The notes beneath the pieces were generated by a model. That model did not search any database. It was given only the letters and a program-made list of their open reading frames with translations, and was not told the DNA's origin. Source: Mesorhizobium sp. YC-39 (GTDB taxonomy: Bacteria; Pseudomonadota; Alphaproteobacteria; Rhizobiales; Rhizobiaceae). From it: a stretch of 64,000 bases of DNA. This document shows, piece after piece, positions 19,256-27,329 of this stretch; positions within the stretch are counted from its first letter, which is position 1; each line of letters begins with the position of its first letter. Where the stretch lies: NCBI RefSeq assembly GCF_025753795.1, contig NZ_JAOWPS010000002.1, positions 1,248,501 through 1,312,500 on the forward strand. The letters run 5' to 3'. The translations under genes and the position numbers were made by a program.

Positions 19256-19789
19256 CTATTTGCTTTTCTTCGCCCGCTCGATCGCCTCGACGATCATCTT
19301 CTTGGCAAATTTGGAATCGTGCCAGCCCTCGATCTTGACCCATTTGCCGGGTTCGAGATCCTTGTAGTGTTCGAAGAAGTGCTGCACCTGCTGGCGCGTG
19401 ATGTCAGGCAGTTGCGTATATTCGGTGATGTTCTCGTAGCGCAGCGTCAGCTTGGGCGACGGCACCGCGATAACCTTTTCGTCCTGGCCGGCATTGTCTT
19501 CCATCACCAGCACGCCAATCGGCCGCACATTGATGACGCAACCCGGCACAAGGGCGCGCGTGTTACAGACCAGCACGTCGATCGGATCGCCATCGCCCGA
19601 CAGCGTGTGCGGCACGAAGCCGTAATTGCCGGGATAGCGCATCGAAGTGTGCAGGAAGCGGTCGACGAACAGCGTGCCGGCCTCCTTGTCCATCTCGTAT
19701 TTGATCGGCTCGCCGCCGATCGGCACCTCGATGATGACGTTGATGTCCTCGGGCGGGTTCTTTCCGGTGGCTATGGCTTCGATACGCAT
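19256..19789 (-). CDS. ppa: Inorganic pyrophosphatase (family I)
   Basis: Hydrolyses pyrophosphate to drive biosynthetic reactions. It has 177 residues, the normal bacterial length. The start [23 protein letters not shown], the signature [10 protein letters not shown] (Asp ligands of Mg) and PVGYGF-equivalent NYGFVPHTL are present, and the C-terminus is lysine rich. GAGAGAGGG lies upstream of the ATG at 19789; the 19-codon upstream extension is not homologous and was removed. Confidence 0.97.
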   Translation of the reverse strand: MRIEAIATGKNPPEDINVIIEVPIGGEPIKYEMDKEAGTLFVDRFLHTSMRYPGNYGFVPHTLSGDGDPIDVLVCNTRALVPGCVINVRPIGVLVMEDNAGQDEKVIAVPSPKLTLRYENITEYTQLPDITRQQVQHFFEHYKDLEPGKWVKIEGWHDSKFAKKMIVEAIERAKKSK

Positions 19790-19902
19790 GGCTTTGGTCC
19801 CTCTCTCGAATTGGAGACCGATAGCGGGCGAAGACGCATGGTGCAATGCGGCAATAGTGCAGAAAATCGAACCGAATCATCGACGGCGAAGCCGCCTGAC
19901 TG

Positions 19903-20409
19903 TCATTCCCAGACGAAGGCGACCTTCTTCAGTGCCTTCTGCTCGAAGATCTCGACGCCTTCAGCGATGTCGCGGCCGCCTGCGCCGGCATAGAAAGCGA
20001 GCGCGTTCTGGTTGTCCTCCAGCGCCCACACCACCATGCCTTTCAGGCCGTGGTCGGCCAGTCGCGCCCGTGCGGCCGAGAACAGCCGGCTGCCAAGGCC
20101 GATTCCCTGGTATTCCGGGCGCAGGTAAAGTTCGTAGATCTCGCCTTGCTGCCTGAGCTCGCGCGCCCGATTCTTGCCGATGGTGGCGTAGCCGGCGATC
20201 TTGCCGCCGATCTCGACGACCAGCACGGTGGCGGCGCGACGGATGGCATTCGCCCACCAGTCGGCGCCGCGGCGATTGATCATCGATGTCAGCGTGCGAT
20301 GCGGGATGATGCCGGCATAGGCGCCACGCCAGGCCTGCAGGTGCACGTCGGCTATTGCCGCGGCGTCGCGCGGTTCGGCTTTCCTGATGTCGATGCTCAA
20401 CGTGTTCAT
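19903..20409 (-). CDS. GNAT family N-acetyltransferase
   Basis: A 168-residue acetyl-CoA-dependent acyltransferase. Motif A (LYLRPEYQGIGLGSRLF, residues about 94-110) holds the acetyl-CoA pyrophosphate loop Q-x-x-G-x-G, and the C-terminal ALEDNQNALAFYAGAGGRDI is the usual motif B region. Substrate unknown. It stands alone between ppa and the TPM cluster. Confidence 0.88.
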   Translation of the reverse strand: MNTLSIDIRKAEPRDAAAIADVHLQAWRGAYAGIIPHRTLTSMINRRGADWWANAIRRAATVLVVEIGGKIAGYATIGKNRARELRQQGEIYELYLRPEYQGIGLGSRLFSAARARLADHGLKGMVVWALEDNQNALAFYAGAGGRDIAEGVEIFEQKALKKVAFVWE

Positions 20410-20531
20410 GATTTGTTAACCATAAACCCGCTTCGCCCGATTGCAAAGAGTCCGGTCGACAGGGCGCGATGCTTTCGCACAGGTGATCGCGCACCGCGGG
20501 GGACGGTGGTCAGGGCATGCTTTGAACCGAC

Positions 20532-21170
20532 TTAAATCTCGACCAGATGATCGTCCAACTCGTTGCTGTCGCCGGCAGAGACCGGAAAATGCTCGGCCAG
20601 CACCACGCCGACCGACTCTATCGCCTTGACAAAGCCGTCGGCGAGGCGGTCGTCGCCGGCATGCGCGGTCAGGTCGCGGACAACGCCGTCCCAGACATGC
20701 TGGCCGACTTTTTCATCGATGCCGGCGTCGGCGACCACCTCGGCATAGCGTTCGGCGATCGACACGAAGATCAGCACGCCGGTGCGCGCCGTGGTGCGGT
20801 GGACGTTGCGGGCAAGGAACTGCTTGACCGCATTGGCGTGCGCCGCCTGGTAGCGCAGCCGCCGCGGCACCAGATGGATGCGCAATCCGGGCAACGCCCA
20901 CAACAGGGCAAGCACGCTGGCCAGCGCCAGAAGCTGGGCGAGCACGAAATGCGGCAGGCGGATCGACAGCCACCAGGCCTCCAGTCCGTAAGCGACCGCA
21001 AGGCTGACGACGAGCATGGCCACCGTCGCCATGAAGGCGGCCGGAAAGAAATAGCCATCGCTGGCATGCGCCACGACGCAGTAGATTTCGCCGTCGGTCT
21101 TTGTCTCGGCGGCGCGGATCGCCGCGGCGATCCGGTCATGATCCTCGGGGCTGATCGGTCGTGTTGCCAT
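20532..21170 (-). CDS. TPM-domain membrane protein (third of cluster)
   Basis: A 212-residue protein, ISPEDHDRIAAAIRAAETKTDGEIYCVVA at the N-terminus followed by two or three membrane segments (about 45-110) and a TPM-like C-terminal half. The ATG at 21170 starts 8 bases after the preceding TPM gene ends; the longer frame to 21374 reads in antiphase through the Gly/Ser tail of that gene and was rejected. It is the last gene of the lemA-TPM-TPM-TPM run. Related TPM proteins occur with LemA in many bacteria; the biochemical role is unclear. Confidence 0.8.
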   Translation of the reverse strand: MATRPISPEDHDRIAAAIRAAETKTDGEIYCVVAHASDGYFFPAAFMATVAMLVVSLAVAYGLEAWWLSIRLPHFVLAQLLALASVLALLWALPGLRIHLVPRRLRYQAAHANAVKQFLARNVHRTTARTGVLIFVSIAERYAEVVADAGIDEKVGQHVWDGVVRDLTAHAGDDRLADGFVKAIESVGVVLAEHFPVSAGDSNELDDHLVEI

Positions 21171-21178
21171 CTTCTGTC

Positions 21179-22066
21179 TCACCAGCTTCCTGAAGAACCG
21201 CCACCGCCGGACGAACCGCCGCCACCTGAAAACCCGCCGCCACCCGACGACCAGCCGCCACCGGAACTTCCCGACGACCAGCCGCCGCCGGACGAAGTGC
21301 CAGACGCCCAGACTCCGCCGCCCGTGCGCGTGTAGCCCGACCTTTGGCCGTAGCGGAAGGTCATGCCCAGCCATTTATACACGCCCGGCGCCAGCTTGGT
21401 GCCGAAGATCGGTGGCAGGAACGCCATCGCCAGGCCGCCAAGGAACATCGTCGCCCACAGGATGATGAACAGCGTGACGATGGGATCGATGGAACTCTCG
21501 TCAGCCGGATTGCGTTTGCCGCGCGCTTCCAGCTCTTCGGGATTGCCTTCCAGCACCATCACCATATCGTCGACGGCCTTGCTGATGCCGCCGGAAAAAT
21601 CCCCGGCGCGGAAAGCCGGCACCATGTCGTTTTCGATGATCAGCTTGGTGTGCAGATCGGTCAGCGTGCCTTCCAGCCCATAGCCGACCTCGATGCGCAT
21701 CTTGCGGTCGTTCGGCGCCACCAGAAGCAGGACGCCGTTATTCTCCTTCGCCTGGCCGAGCTTCCAAAAGCGGAATAGCCGATTGGCGTAGGGTTCGATC
21801 TCCTCACCGTCGAGGCTGGGAATGGTGGCGACGACAATCTGGTCGGAACCCTTGGCCTCGAAAGCGGCAAGCTTCTGGGTCAGCGCCGCCTCGGTCGCGG
21901 CGTCTATGATGCCGGCGTCATCCACGACCCTTCCGGTCAGAGCAGGCAGGTCGGCGGCAAGAGCTGCGAAGCCGGCGAGCAGTAGCACCGCCATCGCCAT
22001 CAAGGCGGCGCCGATCGGGGTGGCGAGATGGCCGGGCTTCGAGGGACTGATGATGCGCGTCGTCAT
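21179..22066 (-). CDS. TPM-domain (YgcG-type) membrane-anchored protein
   Basis: A 295-residue protein with an N-terminal hydrophobic signal (residues about 19-38), a periplasmic TPM_phosphatase domain (LTGRVVDDAGIIDA to SKAVDDMVMVLEG, about 44-180), a C-terminal membrane segment, and a Gly/Ser tail ending GSSGSW. The TPM core is almost identical to that of the adjacent upstream gene, so the two arose by a recent tandem duplication. They are separated by 4 bases. The start at 22066 (MTTRIISPSK) excludes an extension that reads through the neighbour's Gly/Ser tail. Confidence 0.87.
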   Translation of the reverse strand: MTTRIISPSKPGHLATPIGAALMAMAVLLLAGFAALAADLPALTGRVVDDAGIIDAATEAALTQKLAAFEAKGSDQIVVATIPSLDGEEIEPYANRLFRFWKLGQAKENNGVLLLVAPNDRKMRIEVGYGLEGTLTDLHTKLIIENDMVPAFRAGDFSGGISKAVDDMVMVLEGNPEELEARGKRNPADESSIDPIVTLFIILWATMFLGGLAMAFLPPIFGTKLAPGVYKWLGMTFRYGQRSGYTRTGGGVWASGTSSGGGWSSGSSGGGWSSGGGGFSGGGGSSGGGGSSGSW

Positions 22067-22070
22067 GTCT

Positions 22071-22970
22071 TCACCAGCTCCCCGAGGAGCCGCCGCCGCC
22101 GGACGAACCGCCGCCGCCGGAAAAGCCACCACCGCTTGAACCCGACGACCATCCGCCACCACCGGACGACCAGCCGCCGCCAGACGAATCGCTGGAAGAC
22201 CGCCGGCTCGGCTCGAAGGTCATGCCCAGCCAGCGATACCGGCCGGGGCCGATCTTCTGGCCGAAGATCGGCGGCAGGATGGAAGCAGCGATGCTGCCGA
22301 AGAAGATGATCGCCCAGATCGAGATGAAGATCGCGAAGAACAGATTGTCGGCGTTGAATGGCGCCTGCTGGTTACGCTCGCCGCGCGCTTCCAGCTCCTC
22401 GGGATTGCCTTCCAGCACCATCACCATGTCGTCCACGGCTTTGCTGATGCCGCCGGAGAAGTCTCCGGCCTTGAAGGCCGGCACCATGTCGTTCTCGATG
22501 ATCAGCTTGGTGTGCAGATCGGTCAGCGTGCCTTCAAGTCCGTAGCCGACCTCGATGCGCATCTTGCGGTCGTTCGGCGCCACCAGAAGCAGGACGCCGT
22601 TGTTCTCCTTCGCTTGGCCGAGCTTCCAGAAGCGGAACAGCCGATTGGCGTAGGGCTCGATCTCCTCGCCATCAAGGCTGGGGATGGTCGCCACCACGAT
22701 CTGGTCAGAACCCTTGGCCTCGAAGGCGGCGAGCTTCTGGGTCAGCGCCGTCTTGGTCGCGGCATCGATGATTCCTGCATTGTCGACGACCCGACCCGTC
22801 AGCGCGGGGAGATCGGCGGCAAGGGCGATGAGAGGAAGGAGGAGAAGGCTTAGAAGGGCGTACAGCACGGCGAGGCTGGCGCTCCTTCGCGCCCCCCTCT
22901 GTCCTGCCGGACATCTCCCCCACTTGGGGGGAGATTGGATGTCACGGCTGTTTTCGCCAATCTCCAACAT
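22071..22970 (-). CDS. TPM-domain protein whose 5' end lies in a palindromic repeat
   Basis: A paralogue of the next gene: signal segment ASLAVLYALLSLLLLPLIALA, TPM domain, C-terminal membrane segment and Gly/Ser tail ending GSSGSW. The frame has no ATG between the signal peptide and the loop of a palindromic element; the first ATG (22970) lies inside that element and would add about 30 repeat-derived residues. Alternatives are a GTG at 22868, with AAGGAG 13 bases upstream but leaving a signal peptide without positive charges, or a TTG at 23066. The start is therefore uncertain. It lies downstream of lemA. Confidence 0.72.
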   Translation of the reverse strand: MLEIGENSRDIQSPPKWGRCPAGQRGARRSASLAVLYALLSLLLLPLIALAADLPALTGRVVDNAGIIDAATKTALTQKLAAFEAKGSDQIVVATIPSLDGEEIEPYANRLFRFWKLGQAKENNGVLLLVAPNDRKMRIEVGYGLEGTLTDLHTKLIIENDMVPAFKAGDFSGGISKAVDDMVMVLEGNPEELEARGERNQQAPFNADNLFFAIFISIWAIIFFGSIAASILPPIFGQKIGPGRYRWLGMTFEPSRRSSSDSSGGGWSSGGGGWSSGSSGGGFSGGGGSSGGGGSSGSW

Positions 22971-23050
22971 TGCAGTATGGGCGGTGAGGCTAAAGCTGCC
23001 GATCTCCCCCCAAGTGGGGGAGATGCCCGGTAGGGCAGAGGGGGGCGCGA
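22888..23050. repeat. Long palindromic repeat between lemA and the first TPM gene
   Basis: Arms at about 22888-22937 and 22998-23050 are almost perfect reverse complements over about 50 bases, each including GATCTCCCCCCAAGTGGGGG or its complement. The 60-base loop contains the ATG at 22970. Same family as at 1.0, 16.3 and 29.4 kb. It can fold into a large cruciform or RNA hairpin inside the lemA-TPM transcript. Confidence 0.88.
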
Positions 23051-23092
23051 CGGAGTACAAGGCCAATGGAGACTGCGCTCACTAAGCGCCGT

Positions 23093-23731
23093 TCACCCGC
23101 CCTGTTTCGTGCCGAAGTCGACCTTCGGCGTCTGCATCTTGTCTTCCTCGATGGTGAAGTTCGCGAATGGCTGGTTGCTGCGGAACCACAAGGTTGCCCA
23201 GATCACAGATGGGAAGGTCCGCAGCGTCAGATTGTAGTCCTTGACCGCCTGGATATAGTCGCGGCGGGAAACCGCGATGCGGTTCTCGGTGCCTTCGAGC
23301 TGCGCCTGCAAGGCTAGGAAATTCTGGTTGGCCTTGAGGTCCGGATAATTCTCCACCACCGCCAGCAGTCGCGACAGCGCGCTGGTCAGCCCGGCTTGGC
23401 TGTCCTGGAATTTCTTGAAGGCTTCCGGGTTGTTCAGCGTCTCCGGCGTGACCGTCACCTGCGTCGCCTTGGCGCGCGCCTCGACCACGGCATCGAGCGT
23501 GTCCTTTTCGTGCGAGGCATAGCCCTTGACGGTCTCGACCAGATTGGGGATGAGATCGGCGCGGCGCTGGTACTGGTTCAGCACCTCGCTCCATGCGGCC
23601 TTGGCGTTTTCCTCCGCCGTCGGGATGGTATTGTAGCCGCAGCCGGCGAGCAGCGGCAGCATGATCGCCATCATCAGGAAGGCTGGCAGGTTACGGAAAG
23701 CGGACGGTGAAGAAAGGCGTTGGGCAAACAT
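23093..23731 (-). CDS. lemA: LemA family lipoprotein
   Basis: A 212-residue LemA-family protein: LNQYQRRADLIPNLVETVKGYASHE is the family hallmark, followed by helical segments NPEAFKKFQDSQAGL and DYNLTLRTFPSVIWA. The N-terminus is a lipoprotein signal with lipobox LAGC (Cys31), so it is membrane attached, unlike many LemA proteins that have an uncleaved anchor. The start at 23731 has GAGGGA upstream. It is first in a run with three TPM genes. The exact function of LemA is unknown. Confidence 0.92.
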   Translation of the reverse strand: MFAQRLSSPSAFRNLPAFLMMAIMLPLLAGCGYNTIPTAEENAKAAWSEVLNQYQRRADLIPNLVETVKGYASHEKDTLDAVVEARAKATQVTVTPETLNNPEAFKKFQDSQAGLTSALSRLLAVVENYPDLKANQNFLALQAQLEGTENRIAVSRRDYIQAVKDYNLTLRTFPSVIWATLWFRSNQPFANFTIEEDKMQTPKVDFGTKQGG

Positions 23732-23906
23732 GGTTATGTCCCTCGATAGGATTTGCACGCGAAGCATTACCACAATCCGAGCGTAAGAAAATGACCGCGG
23801 ACGAGAAGCGTTACTGGTTCTTTATCATTCACCGCCGGGCCCTGTGATTGCACGGGTGAACGGGTTAAGGTCGCCACGAGAACAGGGCATCGCCCAGGAT
23901 ATCGCA

Positions 23907-24155
23907 ATGGCGGAACGCCAGGACAATGACAGCGAATCGCGCCGCACTATCGAACGCGTAGAGCGCGAGACCGACCCCGGCGGCACCTCGTTCATCGCGC
24001 GGACCGTGAAAGGCGCGCGCGATCACGTCGCAGCAGCGGACGCCGACCGGTCGGACCCGCTCGAATATTGGGGCACCCGCATCGGCCGGGCGCTGGGATT
24101 GCTCATCGCCATCGGCCTGTTGGTCTGGCTCGTGTATTTCGTCACTCAAACTTAG
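23907..24155 (+). CDS. Small single-span membrane protein, unknown
   Basis: An 82-residue protein: a charged N-terminus (MAERQDNDSESRRTIERVERE) and one C-terminal membrane span (about 59-79, ALGLLIAIGLLVWLVYF). No ribosome site clearly decides the start; 23907 gives the compact reading. It ends 7 bases before pdxY and may be cotranscribed. No named family. Confidence 0.6.
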   Translation: MAERQDNDSESRRTIERVERETDPGGTSFIARTVKGARDHVAAADADRSDPLEYWGTRIGRALGLLIAIGLLVWLVYFVTQT

Positions 24156-24162
24156 GAATCCC

Positions 24163-25047
24163 GTGAGCACCGAACAAAGCGACGCGCCGCGCGCGGTCAT
24201 CGTCATCTCCAGCCATGTCGCGCGCGGCTCGGTCGGCAACCGCGCCGCTGTCTTTGCGCTGGAGACGCTGGGCTTTCCGGTATGGGCTGTGCCCACCATC
24301 ATCCTGCCCTGGCATCCAGGCCATGGCAGGGCGACCCGCATCGTGCCGCCGCTCGACCAGTTCAAGGCGCTGCTGGCCGATCTCGAACGCGCGCCATGGC
24401 TGGGAGAAGTCGGCGCGGTGCTGTCCGGCTATCTCGGCGAGGCCGGCCAGGCCGACGCCGTCGCCTCGCTGGTCGGCGCGGTCAAGGCCAGGACGCCGGA
24501 CGCCGTCTATATCTGCGATCCGGTGATGGGCGATTCGGGTGGGCTCTACGTGCCTGAAACAACAGCCATCGCCTTGCGCGACCGGCTGATGCCGATCGCC
24601 GACATCGCCACCCCCAACCGCTATGAGCTGGAATGGATGGCGGGAGCACAGCTCCCCGATCTGAAATCGGTGATGGCGGCCGCCCTTCATGCAGGGCCGT
24701 CGACCATGCTGGTCACTTCAGCGCCGTCGATGATGGCCGGCGGCACCGGCAATCTGCTGCTCGACAGCAATCAGGCACTGCTTGCCGAACATCGCCTGAT
24801 CGACAAGCCGCCCAACGGGTTGGGCGACCTGACGGCGGCCGTCTATCTGGCGCGCATCCTGTCCGGTCAGCCGGCTGTCAAGGCGCTGCAGTCGACCACG
24901 GCGGCCGTCTACGAGATCCTGGCGCGCACCGCCAAGCGCGGCGGTGACGAACTGCAGCTCGAAACCGATGCGCAGAGCCTGTCGAACCCGATGGCGATGG
25001 TGCAGCTTCGTCACCTCCTGCATCCGGGGCGGGACAAAAGGGCGTGA
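24163..25047 (+). CDS. pdxY: Pyridoxal kinase
   Basis: Phosphorylates pyridoxal (B6 salvage) in the cytosol. It has 294 residues in a ribokinase-like fold: SSHVARGSVGNRAA at the N-terminus, YICDPVMGDSGGLYV in the middle, TPNRYELEWMAG, and the GLGD anion-hole/catalytic Asp motif at PPNGLGDLTAAVYLA. The start is GTG at 24163 with TAGGAA upstream. It overlaps the next gene by 4 bases (GTGA), suggesting translational coupling with the DUF429 protein. Confidence 0.93.
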   Translation: MSTEQSDAPRAVIVISSHVARGSVGNRAAVFALETLGFPVWAVPTIILPWHPGHGRATRIVPPLDQFKALLADLERAPWLGEVGAVLSGYLGEAGQADAVASLVGAVKARTPDAVYICDPVMGDSGGLYVPETTAIALRDRLMPIADIATPNRYELEWMAGAQLPDLKSVMAAALHAGPSTMLVTSAPSMMAGGTGNLLLDSNQALLAEHRLIDKPPNGLGDLTAAVYLARILSGQPAVKALQSTTAAVYEILARTAKRGGDELQLETDAQSLSNPMAMVQLRHLLHPGRDKRA

Positions 25048-25820
25048 TCTTCGTCGGCGTCGACGGCTGCAAGGCTGGCTGGATCGCCGTCCACCGCGAT
25101 TCCGGTTCGACACCTCGTAACTCCAGCGCGTCACCTTCGGTCGATATCTTTCCAAGCTTTTCAGCACTGGTTGACGCCCTGCCCGCCGACGCGACGGTGG
25201 CCGTCGACATGCCGATCGGCCTGCCGGATTTTTCGCAAAAAGGCGGACGCGGACCGGAGGCGCTGGTGCGGCCGCTGCTCGGGGCACGCCAATCCAGCGT
25301 CTTTGCCATTCCCTCGCGCGCGGCGCTCTATGCCAATACGGATGACTTCACCACGATCGAGGCCTGGTATGCCGCGCATCGCCGGGCAAGCGAGGTGGCA
25401 AAGGCAACCTCCGATCCACCGCGCGGCGTTTCAATTCAGGCCTTTGGCATCTTTTCCAAGATCCGCGAGATCGATGCCTTGCTGATCGCGCGGCCGCAAT
25501 TGCGCGGCCGCGTTTTCGAATCGCACCCGGAAGTCGCCTTCTGCCGCTTGAACGGCGGCCAGGCCATGTCCTTGCCGAAGAAGATCAAGGGCGCGGTCAA
25601 TCCTGCCGGCATGGCTGAGCGCAAGGCTCTGCTTCGCCGGCATGGCTATGAGCAGAGTTTTCTCGACCGGGCGCCGCCAAGAGGCGCTGCCGCCGACGAT
25701 TTCCTCGATGCAGCGGCAATGATGCTGATTGCGGGCCGCATCGCCAATGGCGAGGCAAGGCCGTTTCCCGACCCGCCGCTTTCCGACCGTTTTGGTATTG
25801 CCGTGGCGATTTGGGCCTAA
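25044..25820 (+). CDS. DUF429 protein (predicted RNase H-like fold)
   Basis: A 258-residue member of DUF429, a family predicted to adopt an RNase H-like nuclease fold. GVDGCKAGWIAVH at the N-terminus and AVDMPIGLPD (about residue 53-62) place acidic residues at the expected strand ends; FESHPEVAF and DDFLDAAAMML follow. The start is GTG at 25044 inside the pdxY stop codon. The link to vitamin B6 is only positional. Confidence 0.82.
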   Translation: MIFVGVDGCKAGWIAVHRDSGSTPRNSSASPSVDIFPSFSALVDALPADATVAVDMPIGLPDFSQKGGRGPEALVRPLLGARQSSVFAIPSRAALYANTDDFTTIEAWYAAHRRASEVAKATSDPPRGVSIQAFGIFSKIREIDALLIARPQLRGRVFESHPEVAFCRLNGGQAMSLPKKIKGAVNPAGMAERKALLRRHGYEQSFLDRAPPRGAAADDFLDAAAMMLIAGRIANGEARPFPDPPLSDRFGIAVAIWA

Positions 25821-25892
25821 TGCATGTCGCCCAAAAGCATGCCCTCGGGCTTGACCCGAGGGTGCGCAGCGGTTTTGGGACAACGACATGCA
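25821..25892. repeat. Nested palindromic repeat
   Basis: Outer arms TGCATGTCG (25821-25829) and CGACATGCA (25884-25892), inner arms CCCAAAA (25830-25836) and TTTTGGG (25873-25879), and within them a separate hairpin CCCTCGGG-CTTGA-CCCGAGGG (25842-25862). The inner hairpin looks like a second element inserted into the first. Confidence 0.75.
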
Positions 25893-26003
25893 TCAAACAA
25901 AGCCCAGCCATGCGCGTCGCATCGCGATTGCGACGGAGCGATCCGCAATTCGGCATTGCTCGCGACGGCCTTTTGCCGTTACAGCCTTTTCCCAGAGTTA
26001 GGT

Positions 26004-26137
26004 CTGCTGAGATTCAGGTCAGGCCGAGCCGAGAATGGCGGTTTCCGAGAACCGGAACGGCGCGTACTTGAAGTACGTGAGCACCGGAAGCGCAGGAAGC
26101 TGCCGTTCGCGGGCCGGCATCACCTGAATATCAACAG
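26004..26137. repeat. Intergenic element with long inverted ends
   Basis: CTGCTGAGATTCAGGT (26004-26019) pairs imperfectly with ACCTGAATATCAACAG (26122-26137). Further complementary blocks lie inside (GCCGAGAATGGCG against CTGCCGTTCGCGG), plus GTACTTGAAGTAC near 26064. It occupies much of the 358-base gap before the carbonic anhydrase gene, which otherwise holds no gene. As I recall, similar elements are widespread in Rhizobiales. Confidence 0.65.
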
Positions 26138-26178
26138 GCCGTGCCGCATCCAACCCGGAAAGGGTCCAGACGCCGCCC

Positions 26179-26823
26179 ATGTCTCACCTCCCCGAACACC
26201 TTCTCGCCGGCTACCGCAATTTCATGAGCGGGCGCTATCCCGCCGAAAGCGGGCGCTATCGTTCGCTTGCCCGCGAGGGCCAGGCACCTGAAACGATGAT
26301 CGTCGCCTGCTGCGATTCGCGCTCGGCTCCCGAAGCGATCTTCGACGCCGGCCCGGGCGAGCTCTTCGTGCTGCGCAATGTCGGCAATCTGGTGCCGCCC
26401 TATGCGCCGGATGGAGAATTCCATTCGACATCCGCCGCGCTTGAATTCGCCGTGCAGAGCCTGAAGGTCAAGAGCATCGTGGTGATGGGCCATGGCCGCT
26501 GCGGCGGCATCCGCGCCGCGCTCGACACCAATTCCGCGCCGCTCTCGCCCGGCGACTTCATCGGCAAATGGATGAGCCTGATCGCGCCGGCCGCCGAGAC
26601 CGTGTCGTCCAGCACCTTCATGACGGCGACAGAACGCCAGACCGCGCTGGAGCGCATCTCGATCCGTTATTCGATCGCCAATCTCAGGACCTTCCCTTGT
26701 GTCTCGATCCTGGAAGGCAAGGGACGGCTGTCGCTGCACGGCGCCTGGTTCGACATCTCGACCGGCGAGCTCTGGGTAATGAACAAGGACACCGGCGATT
26801 TCGAGCGACCGGAGATGGCATAG
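26179..26823 (+). CDS. Beta-class carbonic anhydrase
   Basis: Interconverts CO2 and bicarbonate. It has 214 residues. The zinc ligands are visible as CCDSRSA (Cys45, Asp46-Arg48 dyad) and GHGRCGG (His105, Cys108); LFVLRNVGNLVPP is the family block between them. It begins with MSHLPEHLLAGYRNF. TAGGAGG at its stop serves the following gene, so the two probably form one transcript. Confidence 0.95.
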   Translation: MSHLPEHLLAGYRNFMSGRYPAESGRYRSLAREGQAPETMIVACCDSRSAPEAIFDAGPGELFVLRNVGNLVPPYAPDGEFHSTSAALEFAVQSLKVKSIVVMGHGRCGGIRAALDTNSAPLSPGDFIGKWMSLIAPAAETVSSSTFMTATERQTALERISIRYSIANLRTFPCVSILEGKGRLSLHGAWFDISTGELWVMNKDTGDFERPEMA

Positions 26824-26832
26824 GAGGTGGCA

Positions 26833-27246
26833 ATGCGAGATTGGCGTGCGATCACTTTCATCGTGGCAGCGCTGATGTTAACGCTCACCTCTGCCCACGC
26901 CGACGACGGCGCGATCATCAGCCGCTGGTATTCGGCACTTCTGGTCGCCGATCGCACCGAATTGTCGGACCTGCTTGCCGACGACGTCCGCATCAAACTC
27001 AACGACCTCGGCGTCGTGCAGAACAAGCAGGAATTCATCGCCTCGATCGACGATTGGCAAGGCGCCGTCGCCGGGGCGACGATCCGGCACCGGATCGAAA
27101 AGACCGAGGGTGGCGTCACCACTGTGATCGCCTGCTATGACTTCCCCAACAACGACATGCTGATGCAGGAGACCTTCGCGGTCACCGACAACCGCATCAC
27201 CGCCAGTTCGCAGGCGGCGATCGCGGAGAACTGCGACGGCTACTGA
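26833..27246 (+). CDS. Exported NTF2/SnoaL-like protein
   Basis: A 137-residue protein with an N-terminal signal peptide (AALMLTLTSAHA) and a mature part, IISRWYSALLVADRTELSDLLADDVRIKL, that follows the cone-shaped NTF2-like fold pattern. It ends with a Cys (ENCDGY) that could pair with Cys in VIACYDF. The start at 26833 is fixed by TAGGAGG 5 bases upstream; an in-frame GTG two codons earlier overlaps the ribosome site. Function unknown. Confidence 0.75.
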   Translation: MRDWRAITFIVAALMLTLTSAHADDGAIISRWYSALLVADRTELSDLLADDVRIKLNDLGVVQNKQEFIASIDDWQGAVAGATIRHRIEKTEGGVTTVIACYDFPNNDMLMQETFAVTDNRITASSQAAIAENCDGY

Positions 27247-27329
27247 ACACCCGCGCTGTTGCGTGCCGCGAGCCAGCGCCCTACATCGGTGACGACCCCC
27301 CTTTCCCGCCAATCAGCGAAAGATTGCCC

